DNA of 64,000 bases from Chalara sp. BL73 (Eukaryota > Ascomycota > Leotiomycetes > Helotiales), in assembly GCA_918026815.1 (NCBI GenBank), contig CAKJVC010000124.1, positions 310,001 through 374,000 of the forward strand. Reading direction: 5' to 3'. Below, piece by piece: positions 12,263 through 23,584 of this stretch (within the stretch, counting starts at the first letter, position 1; the number at the start of each line of letters is the position of its first letter). A model generated the notes under the pieces. It worked only from the letters and a program-made list of their open reading frames with translations, ran no database searches and was not told where the DNA came from. Made by a program: the position numbers and the translations under genes.

Positions 12263-14776
12263 TTATAAACCCCTATCTTTGGCAAGTTGTTTCCTTAGCG
12301 CCTTCGAGAGTATTTCGGCGGCCTGATAGCCAAGATGGAATTGCTTGCCAAGACATTGAAGCGCTCTAATGCATGAGAGACATCGAGTTTCCATGTCACC
12401 TATAGTTGTATTCGGAATTGTTGTATTATCTAGTCCTCCAATGCAGTCTACAAAAACAAAGCCCGCTCTTGTGAATGACTGAACTAATACAGCTATCCAT
12501 GGGCTTGAAAGAAGCGAATCAGCAACAGTTGCTGTTGAGAACACGTCGTTTGGTGAAGAGGACGGCTTCCGGGCATGTATGGAAACATGAGCAAGATCGG
12601 ACATAGAAAGAGCACTTTTGTTTTTTAGAGTTGTTACGCAGTTCTCTAGCTGTCGCTGTTGGAGAGAATATTCCAACCCAATCCCTCCCTTGTCAATTTT
12701 CTCCACTACTTCGGCGAGCAAGAATACTGCCAGATGCCAATGTCCCATGGTAAGTAAATACCACTCCCTAGTTTGCGGTGGAAGATTTTCGTAATTGGCG
12801 ATGCAATCATTGATGAGTTTGCCATAGGTCGAATTCCAAAATCGATAGGTCTCGAAAGCAGCCTTTAGCGCCTCCTCAATTTGCGCAGGGGTTGAGCTGC
12901 GGCAAACTAAGCTTTGCAGTTGTGTGACACGACGGAACAATAATATTTTTATAGGACAAGCACTTGATAACATGTCTACCGAAGCTTTGGAAAAGCATGG
13001 TCCACTGACAGTCTGATTAGGTTGGTCGATGACTGAATCTCTATGGAGAAGAAGGTCCTTCCACAAGTAACGCTTACGCGCCATATGAATTTCTGCCTGC
13101 CCGGCATAATTTTTACCGTGAATGCTGCTTTCCTGGCCGGGGACGTTTTTTAAACCTCCGGCACCGATATCGCTATCCTCATTTGAGATAATAAGAGGTT
13201 TGTGATACATTGCTGCAGACACTGTATCCATCATCACACATAACCAGAATACTAGATTCAACGTCTCCTTCTCAGTAGGACCCAGTACATTGATGGCGGA
13301 AAGGATAGAGTGTTCTGCTTTCTCTGGATTCAATCGAGCCATCCTTCTCATGGGCCTATTCTGATCGTGAATTGCTGCATCTATCCAACAACTGAGTTTT
13401 AACTTGCGCTGTAGGGAAAACATCATCCGAATACCGGTTTCTAGATGATTTTGAGACTCATAAGACTCGGAAAATACGCTCGAAACAGAAGGATGAGACA
13501 GCTTGCGAGAGCAAGAATTGCAAGTGGATGCTGCAGGAGATACAACGGACTCTTCATAGGGCTTGCCAATCTTGACTCTGCTTTTGCAAGATTCGCAGAA
13601 ATTCTCGTTAGGATCCTTGACACCCATATTTACTGGACGGAAGACTAGGCCAAAAACAAGATGAGCAAAAACTGCACGAAAGGATGCAATTCCCGAGATA
13701 TCTTGCATAGCTTTATAGGCTTGCTCCCACAGGCGCTGGGAAAATGGATCCTCACTATTAGAACTGGAGGACGACATATCTAAGCAATCTTTTGCGTCAA
13801 GAGACCCAATATCCTGGGGATGTTGGCCGCTATGCTTCGCCCATTGAATTGCATATGCCATGATAACATGGTGGACAGCGCGTGAAACAGCGCGTTCTTC
13901 ACTTGCAGTGATGGTTGGTCCAGAAATGGTAGCAAATGCGCGGTCCAGTTGACAAACACGAGTACACATCCGGTGAGGCGTAGAAGTCGGATCCCCTCTC
14001 AATGCGAAGCTCTCCTGTGGATTCATATGATGCGAAATTTGGCCAAAAGCATCGCTATAGGGACAGTTCTTTTCTTTAAGCCAGCAGAACAAGATATTCT
14101 CTATAGTGTCATGGTATATGTCGAGCAAATTTCGGGATATCATTGAACAGTTATATCGATCAGGCAGGAGCTTAGATGTCGACCATGAAATGGTACCGGA
14201 GTGGACATCGAAGAATGAGTTCGATAGCATGCTTTCCATGTCTTTAGTAAGAGGATAATTTTTAGTTTAAAATCATCCAGAGGCTGGAATACACTGACAG
14301 GAATTGGATTCATAAGACATTGGTAATGCCTCCATTGCAGTGGTATAAAGATTTCGTCCACTGCTTCTCAGGCTCGTGTCGTCAGAACCAGTTATCTTGT
14401 CTAAGAAACTCATCCTCTGTCTCATACAAGATTGCTCACGCCTGTTACGTGAAGTTATTTTAGCTCCATAGTCCGAGCCATTCAACTGACAACTTCCCTC
14501 CTTAGTATCATCATGAGTGCGTCGGCTTGTCGGTTTCTTTCTATATTGTCGAGGAGTTCCTTTTTGAACTTGATGAAGCGATTTGTATGTGCATTGTTTC
14601 TTCCACTTGATACAATTTGAGCAAGGACTTGTAGTTAAGAATGACTCTCCTCGAGGAAGGCTTGCTGTCAGCTCTGAGAATTGAGTGTCTCTGACAGTAT
14701 TGGGGGTATGACAAGCCCTTTTGCCTTTCCGGCATTGATCACAGCTTCGGGCATGACGGCGACGGTCGACGTCCAT
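12263..14776 (-). CDS. AlcR-type Zn2Cys6 transcription factor with expanded zinc-cluster loop
   Basis: Predicted 818-residue regulator from two exons (14776-14299, 14241-12263) joined by a 57-bp intron with a GTCAGT donor. The N-terminal binuclear cluster reads C-x2-C-x6-C-x29-C-x2-C-x6-C; the motifs CDQCRKGKRAC and CSNCIKWKKQC match the AlcR style rather than GAL4. AlcR of Aspergillus nidulans is known for an unusually long 16-residue loop between Cys3 and Cys4; here it is 29. The body resembles a fungal regulatory domain and holds a second CxxC-x21-CxxC pair (about 13510-13600) that could bind another metal ion. The start used opens with MDVDRRRHARSC; an in-frame ATG 72 bp upstream (14848) is possible. 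Its promoter has repeated CCGCA cores, consistent with autoregulation. Confidence 0.88.
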
Positions 14777-14891
14777 GGTTGCGATTGGAGTGTGGAGATG
14801 TTTGAACGGTCGAATCAACGAAGATGTCACATTAGGACATGTCTGCAAAGTCCAAATCTAGGTGAGATACAATGAAGAAGCTGCTGCAGCT

Positions 14892-15060
14892 TGCGGAGAA
14901 AAAAAATTAGCTGTAGAATGCAGTCCCATACCCCGCAATTGCGACCTCCGCATGCCGAGGGTCCGCACGGTGGGGAGAGGTTGATCAAACAAACAAAGGG
15001 GTTTCAAAAATCCGCCGGAAAGGCAGACTGCAGAACTAATCAAGCCATTAACACTTGCGG
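14892..15060. promoter_or_regulatory. Phased CCGCA/TGCGG repeats in the regulator's promoter
   Basis: CCGCA occurs at 14933, 14948 and 14963, exactly 15 bp apart, with TGCGG at 14892 and 15056. They lie 116-284 bp upstream of the regulator's ATG (14776). This core is the AlcR recognition element, and alcR is autoregulated in Aspergillus nidulans. The pattern is seen directly; binding by the adjacent protein is inferred. The rest of the spacer up to 15583 shows no gene. Confidence 0.55.
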
Positions 15061-15583
15061 TATTATTCATCGCAGAAAAATTAAAGATTAAATACAGGGA
15101 GCTGATTGGTCGGTAGCATGGGTTTCAACAAACTTAAAAGCTCTTATTACACACTTAAAAATAGAAAAACCCTTGTAGGGTAGCGACTTTTAGCAATTCA
15201 ACAAGTGTTTCAAAAAGGAGACCTAGGAAACAAATTAAACCCACCTGTAACTTGACTAGCTTGAACAAAAGCAGGCTGGAACATAATCCCAAAAAGTAGA
15301 AACTATATTGGTAACGGTACGGCTACGATTTGAAAAACATTTCATCATGTCATATACAAGGCAAGAGGTAGCCCATATATCTACATAATGTTTAATATAC
15401 ATAAACGAACTTTGAAAAATTCGGAAACATGTATCATGCGAACTATGCTAACCAGCTTCCAAAAAGTAGTCAACAACATTCACCAAGTAACCTTAGTGAA
15501 TGCACATATTATTGGAAGAAGCTGTTCGCAGCAATGAACTCCGCAGAGTATGTTTATTACTAAGCTTTGAATGACTTTCCACT

Positions 15584-18500
15584 TCACCAGAATTGGTAAG
15601 ACGCAGCAGAATCTTGAGCATCCGGGGTACGCGCAGCCTTAGCTGGATCAACGCCGTTATCGTTCCAAAAACCAACACCATCCATTTGCTTTAGCATTAT
15701 GCATGCTGGGAGATACATGGCTTCTGGAACTCCTAGGGCAGAGAGAGACTCCGGCGTCCACTCTGTTTCATTCCCTAATTCCAAACCCGAATTTTGTAAT
15801 AACTGTTCCTCCGCTTTGACACTTGATATACTGACCTCGTGCCAATAGTCGACTTTGTCACAGCCGGGTCTAGGAGCAGTGTTTGGGATGGCATGATAAA
15901 TAGTCCAGTCCTTCTTTTGAATGGAGTTGGAGTTCACGTCAAGATCGTATATCTCAGCAATGTTTAAAATAGACCTCCCGTCCATGCTATTGAAACGATT
16001 TACTCGATATACACGAACGCCATTGAGTTGTAGACTATTTTGTGAGAGAAGTTCTGATTCGAGTTCGAAAGTAAGGGTTGGTTTTGTGAAGTTCGGTCTA
16101 GAATATATTAGATCTGTATGTCAATTCAAAAATTCCTACTTACTCAATATACATAGAACCTGCGATTGCAGTCGCAAGCCGTTCATAGGATGGATTTAGT
16201 TTGTCTGGTTTTTCGTATCCAATAGCCGCAAGACGAAAATCCCATTGACGCCTAGTTCCATGGACATTGAGCTCACCAAACTCATGCTTCTTCTTAATTC
16301 TGTGTTCGCCAATGTGTTGATCACCATTGGCCTCTATAGTAAAAGGCTGGTAGCCAGACGGTCCCATATGGTGGCAAGAGAACTCGTAATACACATCGTA
16401 TGAGCCAACCTCAGATGCCCACAGCCTATCGCCGTTTTGGCTCGTAATCTCAATCAGATGTTGAATATCCAATGGCACCGTGGTCAAAACTTTGGTGAAG
16501 TAGTTCCGGGGAGAGGCAGATCCTTGCTCAGCATTTAGAGCCTTTATTATTTTATCGGCGTCATGTGGACGTGCTGACTTTCCCTTGGATATCAATTCTC
16601 GACGTATGTCCTTGAAAATAATCCTGCCGAACTCTACACGAACGTCTGCCTCGCCATGGAATCCACGAAACCCAGCTACTAGCTGCTGAAAGTGATTATC
16701 CATTTGGGAGATGAACTCGGGTAAAGGATTAGCAGCTATGTTAGGCTTTATCTTTGGATTTAGCTTTAGCTGCTGAGGTACTCTTGGGGGACTTGGGGGT
16801 GAGAGACGGCCCGGGTACGGGTTCTTTCCCCTTCGCTTTGCAAGTTTTGGGGCCATCTGATTCATCGCTATAGAATTCACAATCAGCACAACAGTCAAAT
16901 AGATGCCTATGATCACTCACTATTATAGAAATATCTAGTCGATACCTCGTCGTTCTGCTGGCGAACCTCTTCTAATCCGCCATGCAATTGAGTTGGTTGC
17001 AAAGCAGGGGCTAATGCAAAATTGTAAATGTAATCATCGTCATCCATCAAGTTTAGTGGACCAGGGGCAGTGAATTTTAAATCCGCTAGATCTGCAGAAG
17101 CTTTAAGAGATACAGAGGCCTCGGTTAGCGGGGCAGAGGTATGTTCGGAGACGATACTCAGGGCAGAGGGAGTTAACGAGTCAGGATCTGGCTTAGCAGA
17201 CTCAATGAGAGAAGTTGCGTCTATAACCAGTGCCTCATCAACCAATGCTGGTGATGGTCCGTGAGATGAAATTATAGGTAATTTTGGAAACTCATTTCCG
17301 TCTAGGACAAATTGGGATTCAAAGGTTGCTGGATTGGCTTTGAGTAGTCCGTATCTATCTTGGTATAGGATAGGCGATTTTAGTGCGTTTAGTGAGCGAT
17401 GCGCAACTTCAGATCCTGGTGATATGGGAGGCTGCTGGAAGGCAGCAATATGTCTCTCTAGGCAGGCGCGGATCTTGTTCTGAGTATCTGGTTGTGAAGC
17501 CACAATCTCTGGACCCTGATAATCTGCATATGTATCCCACTGAGGCTTGGGTAGGTTCCGAATTTGCGTATCTGCTAAAATTAGAACTACCCATATCATA
17601 AAATATGATGTTGACTTACCGGGCACCGGGTTCTTCATCTGTTCGAAAGCTGTGGCTGGATTAAGACAATCGGCGGATAAAGTCTCTAAATACTTATGTG
17701 CAGCTGTTGAGGGGATCTGCTCTACCCAGCCCATGATAGCTGAAGTATTAGCAGCCTGGGTTTCAGTAATGTGCTTACTGAGTATCGTAGGTTCACCTCG
17801 GTAATTAGCAAGTTGTTCCTGAATAGGCGGGGAGCTTGTTTTGAAGGCTTTCAACGCGTTCTTATTCCCTATTTCCATTCCCTTGAATGTATATCCGTTC
17901 CAATATCTTGAGATGCTCTCCACCTCCGTAATGGGCGTGGCAGGCTGGATTTTAGCTGTCTTTCCAAGCACAAAGACTCCCTTTAGTTCATTCCACTCAG
18001 CACATCGTATTGTCAATGATTCGTTGAGATTATCATAATCGTTGAATGGAGACAGGGCCAAATTATCCAGCAAAGTTGTTTGAAAGTATTGTAGTGAAAC
18101 ATCCTTGAAGAATTTGATTTGATACTCCACCTTTCCAACATCTTCAGCATAGAATACGTGAGATGTGTATTCGGGCCTTGGTTCCTGGAGAATAACCATC
18201 AGCCTAATACTCATTTACAAGGGATTGTTTGCAGGCTTACTGAGTTCTTTCTAATGTTATCAAATTTACTAATTGCCTTGCGACATGCTTGTTCTGATGC
18301 GCCACCAATGAAAATGATATTCTGGTTCAGATCGCCCTTCTCGCATTTACAACTGGTTAGGCGAGCTACTTCACCAATTATTTTATCATTGAAAGGATCC
18401 GAGTGGGGTTGTGCAAGATAGTAGTTCCAGGCCATCTTCTCCGTGTATGCCCGAACTGAAGGCGGAAATGCTGACTCCTCTTCTAATTCATCTACGAGTA

Positions 18501-19108
18501 GAGTTGTATCCTGCAAGTCCTTTAGTTCACCTCCTGCATCTTCCTCAGGTCGGTTGTTCTTTCGTTTCCAGACCGATAACCGAATAATCATGTCGCTCTT
18601 GAACTAGAGATAATATTAGACGAATATTAGTAATTGAGCTGGTGCATACCGTAATCTCAAGGCCATCCTCGTCTACAATCTCCACCGTGTCTCCATCATC
18701 ATTTCCATCTTCACTATAATAATCTTGAAGATGTTCCTCTTCAATTATGGATGCAATGATATTGCAGGTGATTGTACCGAGATGAGCCACGCCAGTAATA
18801 CATCGAGCGACCCAAACGAAGTTCATTTCATCCCAGACTAGATCTGCCGCCAGGTCCTTTTCCTCTATAGCTTGATTAAATCTTTTCCTGACTTTTTCAA
18901 CACCCTTTTCCTTAAAAAACCACTCTCCTCCAAACACAATAGTCTTTTCTAGACCAGTAAGGATTGATCCAGTCGGACCAACTGGGACTAATAGCCTGAC
19001 TGCCGGCAAAGTTGGTGCTTGCGAAGGGACTGAGTAGGATAAGGTTGGTCTGGCACCATGTACGACTGACATGGCTTTTGGTGAAAGGAAACCCCGTTCT
19101 AGAGGCAT
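15584..19108 (-). CDS. Large fungal protein of unknown function
   Basis: I do not recognise this gene with confidence. Five exons agree in phase: 19108-18650, 18603-18241, 18184-16921, 16867-16144 and 16097-15584. A likely extra 45-bp intron lies at 17575-17619 (GTAAGT...TTTTAG). Without that segment the product is about 1092 residues. Visible parts: an N-terminal region ending in an acidic stretch (about residues 125-150); a small domain with the glycine turn IIFIGGASEQACRKAI, loosely KH-like; a central region ending in a low-complexity Ser/Ala/Pro segment; a basic-proline linker; and a C-terminal alpha/beta region rich in aromatic residues (YDVYYEFSCHH, WDFRLAAIGYE). No signal peptide, membrane helix or catalytic motif is evident. 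It may belong to a fungus-specific DUF family; RNA binding is only a guess. An additional 5' exon cannot be excluded. Confidence 0.7.
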
Positions 19109-21540
19109 GTTGACTCGTAGCAGTGTGATTGGCTCTTGATTTGATTAGACTGGAGCAAGGACCCGAGGTCATGCCCTAAGTAATAATAGACTTACAACAT
19201 AACCGAAAGAGCTTCGCATGAGAGAATGGCTCTATTGGAAAGGTGAGCTGAGATGTGAGGCAACGTTGATTAGTAAACAGAGAATGCTCACTATGCCTTG
19301 TGATAGGCGGGTGTAGTTCTAGGTGCCTCGATGTCGGATTGTAAAATGAAAGATTGTTGTATAATTGCCAGAGATGACTAAATCAAAGGCAACAAGAGAG
19401 AGTTAGTGGTTGGTGTATTCTCTTCCTAGGTTAGCAGTCGAGTTGTGGTTGTGATTTTGGTAGGAGCAACAGACGGGAAGTGACGACCGAGCTGGCTCAG
19501 ATTGGCAGTAAATTGCCCCTATCGCCAGATCCCCTTCAGACAAACGCAAATTCAAATATTTATTGACGACCAAATACCTCCGTCCCTCAATGGTTTTAAT
19601 TTAGCAACCGACAAGCTTGAAATGCTAATGGCATTGAATAGTTCCTCCCAGCAAACATCGGCTTGCAGCTGCACTTATCATCGCCGCCGAATGTTTGTGA
19701 ATAGCCAAAGCGAAGTGATATCTAATATGACCCGATATTCAAAGTGAAGATCTTAAAGCTGTGCAGTGTCTCTGTGGACTAAGTATAACATAGTATATTA
19801 CATAGCGTTCCAACTATAGTGAAGTCTCTACAAGGATAGTGACAAATTTGGAGACTTTGGTCAAGCACCACATGCGTAGATCCGCTTTCAATGATGAAAT
19901 TAAGACATCTATGTATCGCCCAGTGCACCTCCTTCATACTGTGAAAATGTCCAAATCCAATATCTAGGAGTGGTAATCAAGCCGCGGCTCTGTTACAGAG
20001 CTGGCTGCCTGGCGAATCTCCAGCATAATAGTTAACAGAATACGCGTTATACTAAAATTCAGAATAAAAGCCAGAACACACGCTTGGCGCGTAGTTCGTT
20101 ATTGCGGAATATCTTACAAATAATTGCTGAAGAGTTTCTCAGCGCTCTGAGCGAATTCCTGTGGGTATAAACTCGTTTGAAGAGGCTAATAGCGCCCAAA
20201 TTATTGAGTACCAAAAGATGAAGATATTTGTAGTCTTTGAGCCAAAAGGTGAGAATTTTGGAGGGTTCTTTCGCAGTTATCGAAGACATATCAGGTTTTA
20301 TTGGAGAAGCGTCCGTACAGAATTGAATGCCTTTCGGAATATACAACCACTAAGGAATTTGGGTAGGAAGGAGGCCCCAAGGCACTTGCCCTGGATGCCC
20401 ATACTTTGTCAATAGGTCTTAGTAATTAGGCCTTGAATATGTAGCCTTCGCAGACTTACACTGCGTCGTTTTATCATGAGTGTGTGCGTTTCCGGCAATG
20501 GCATACAATAACAAACTCCGCTTCACCACTCTCCACATTTCCTTTCGCTTACCGTGACCCTTCCATTCCCATTATTAGGGGAGATTAAAGGGGCCCAAGT
20601 CTTGAACTCCGCTAAGGTGGAAGCATCCTACTTGGGCATCTCTTCTGCATTGCATCTCGTATCTTTGACCTTCAATCAACTAGGCAGACCACCACTGATA
20701 GCACTTCTCAGATCCAGCGATCGTAGAATAGGGGAAAATAATCCGAATAGCATGACCCAGGCGTTTCAAGAAGAGTGAATCATATCTCAAAAGCCTTAAC
20801 AATACCTGATCACCGTATAACCCGATGCGAACCACGCCGACATGTCTTCATGTCAGACACCTCCAACTCCTACTAAAGAATGCAATACCCTCAGAATGGA
20901 TTATACCATTTATCACGACGGTCTCTGGCAAAGCCAAGCCTGCTTCTAGTAAGATCTATTTAGGATTTACAGGAAAGACATACACCAGCAGAACAAACAG
21001 CCAAGGACTCTAAAATCCTCGGCCTAATCTATGTTACATCTACTATTTCCCGACGAGGGAAGCAAGCCAGCAAGCGAACAATAACCAGACTTCCGAGGCA
21101 CCGGCTTAAGTCTCCATTCGTAAGATCACGGAACATATATTAGAGTTTATTTCCACGTGGGATACGTCCTACAAGTGGTGGGGATTTCCAAAAAAACAAA
21201 AACAAAAAAAGAACAAGAAAGCCAATGATGGATGATTGGTGGGCTTTTCAAACGGCATCCCCAATTCGCCAAGCAGGAAATCCGGGGAATCCATGTGTTT
21301 CATTCAGAGCACCGGACGCCAAAGACAACGGAATGCCTAATTACGAATATCACAAAACGAATTTTGCAGGCCGTCTTTCATGCTAACTTCTAGGGGGGTG
21401 TATATGACTTCGCCAAGATCAGGATGATGAAGCGGAAAAAAAGCCAATATATATTGCAGATCAAAATGTATCATGGTTACAGATCTTTGCATTCCATTTC
21501 AGCCGGGCACACCTTTCTAGCAGCATCTCTCATCATCTGC
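19109..21540. other. Long gene-poor spacer
   Basis: About 2.4 kb without a supportable gene. The left 400 bp should hold the promoter of the gene ending at 15584. Around 19980-20160 one frame gives a short stretch starting QYLGVVIKP that loosely recalls LINE reverse transcriptases, but it is too short to annotate. A purine-rich AAAACAAAAACAAAAA tract lies near 21193-21210. Confidence 0.4.
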
Positions 21541-22727
21541 TCAAGCAGCACCCAATCCCAAATATGCACTATCCACCCAGCTGGCATAATTGCTCAGAAT
21601 AGTACTAATTCCCACGGCACTGGTTAGCTTCTTCGCAAAACTCACCCTCGTACCAGCGGCATTCGCGTTATTATACTCCGCGAAAAGGACGTTGGAGGTG
21701 TCTTGCGCTGAGTTCCATGCCTGCCACCCAGCGGAAACGATCTGGTTTCCTAGATCGCTGTTTTGAAAGACGACCCTGGCGTAATCACCCCACGGCCGTC
21801 CGAGGTAGTTTGTTCCCTTGATGCTGCTTGCTGCACCTTTGCCGAGTATTACCTTCCTATACCTCGGTCAGCACAGATTTGGCTCAAGAAGAAACTGCAG
21901 CAGATTGTGACTTACGCTTTCTCAAAGACGAAGTACCCAGTGTCACTGCTGGATGTCCGTCCCTGCGCGGTGATCATACTGGCACTACGTACGACCCCGA
22001 TGGTGACGCTACCAATCAGTTAGCGCTCAATCTAAAAACATTCAAGAGTGAATATCCTACCCCTGGAACCACGCCTGTCCCCTGATCCCGAAAATGAAGT
22101 CCACCGCCCCCTCCACATAGCAGCGGCTGAAGAACTGACTTCCGGAATGTGCGTAGAGTGTATCTTGCCAGCCGTGGAACGCACTTGCATAAAACCCCTG
22201 ATTGCTTCCTGTCCCCGACAAAGCAACCGCTTGACCCGCGGTTCCCGCCGAGTTCGTCACGTTGATGTTATACATCTTGAAATTCGAACCTGAGACGAGG
22301 ATCGTCGCTAAGATTCATCAGCGCCTCACCCTTCGCTCAAAGGAGAAAAAAAAAAATCTCTAAAAAAAACAAAGGCAAAGCAGAGGAAGCCGCACCAGAA
22401 GCATCGTTAGACCCAGCATCTGAAGCGTAGGTTGCATACGTGACCAGCGCGCCATTGCTCGCGGGGCTTAAGGCAGGGTATGCAGAGCCTTTCAGCGTGA
22501 TGCTCGCTTTGGAGATGACGAGTTTCTCCTTGTAGGTTCCTGGATACACGTAGATAGTATCTCCGGCCGCGGCGGCGTTGTATGCGGCCGTGATCTAGAT
22601 CATATCAGCAGGTGATCGCGTGCCAACATCAAAGGTCGAATACCGTGCTATATGTCTGTCCGGAGCCGACATTAAGGGTAGCCGCGAGCGCAACAGCAGG
22701 AAGGTAGAACAGCGAGGAGATGTGCAT
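21541..22727 (-). CDS. Secreted pectinesterase (pectin methylesterase, CE8)
   Basis: Removes methyl esters from homogalacturonan in plant cell walls. Five exons, all phase-consistent: 22727-22644, 22594-22396, 22307-22061, 22008-21916 and 21856-21541, giving 312 residues, normal for fungal CE8. It starts with a signal peptide (MHISSLFYLPAVALAA). The family blocks are present in order: GSGQTYST, AAAAGDTIYVYPGTYKE, the GFYASAFHGWQDTLY block with catalytic Gln/Asp, GAVDFIFG with the second catalytic Asp, and LGRPWG with the catalytic Arg. It ends in SWVDSAYLGLGAA. The last exon has no internal Met, so simple ORF callers miss it. No break seen. Likely inducible by plant material, but no specific site is identified. 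An 18-bp AT palindrome lies about 90 bp upstream. Confidence 0.92.
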
Positions 22728-23584
22728 GATAAGCTAATGTCACGAGACGTTAAAGCGTGTGGATGGGAGGTATTCGCAGCGAGAACATGCCAACTTCTTG
22801 AAAGACTAGGCGAATATATACGTATATATTATCCCCGGAAGTCCACACAGGCCTTGCCCCCATCTCTGTAGCTTGAAGTACTGGTATCACGGACATCGTT
22901 TATCCATTTTGGATATGAGGTCTCGGGCGAATGGCGAAGACGCAGGGACGAGGGCCAAGGAACGGAAGCTGGGGGTACTTATGCACAAAAGCATTAAAAT
23001 AGGTGGGAGCAATGGCAAGACACTGATGAATAAGAAATCAATACAATGCAGGCGTGATATTGTTTGTTATTTCTGTTGTGTAACTCTTACGCGGAAAATT
23101 CCACCTCTAAGAAACGGGACCTCGAGTCGTTTTGCCTTAATGGAGGTTGTGTGCAGGCTATATTACGCCACGGGAACTGGTACTACAAAGATGCAGTCGC
23201 TCCTTCCATAGCTTGGCCACTATAAGTCCTTGGCACCGGCATGTGGTTACCGAAATTAGGCTGGCTTCTGCAATCGTTTACTCCTAATATATTATGCTGT
23301 GTATGATTCTTGTCGCCAAACTACAGCCCTTCATCGAACTGTTTATCGACATAGTCCTGTTGCATTTATCTCTCCACGTACCATTACCAATGCAATTGGT
23401 GCCGGGGGCTGCTGGCGGACCTCGCTCCTGTGTTTAGTTCCCCAAGTAGATCTCGTACAGTTGAATACATGCTCGAAGAGGTCGTACCTATCATTTCCCC
23501 TGCAATAGCATGCCTAAAGTGAAGCTCGTCTTACTTCGACGCTTGCAGTATCTATGAATGATTGTCAATGACCTCGTACATTCC
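22728..23584. other. Spacer upstream of pectinesterase
   Basis: No gene seen. It holds the pectinesterase promoter on its left side and the 3' end of the Zn2Cys6 gene on its right. Confidence 0.5.
22813..22830. promoter_or_regulatory. 18-bp perfect AT palindrome, probable TATA region
   Basis: AATATATACGTATATATT is its own reverse complement and lies 86 bp before the pectinesterase ATG. It probably contains the TATA element; no other role is shown. Confidence 0.4.

Noticed and set aside
19980..20160. Possible LINE reverse-transcriptase remnant (a frame reading QYLGVVIKP)
   Set aside because: Only one short block matches a loose pattern; the flanking frames give nothing coherent, so it is not supportable as a mobile element.
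23299..23508. Small frame downstream of the Zn2Cys6 gene
   Set aside because: No motif or context support.
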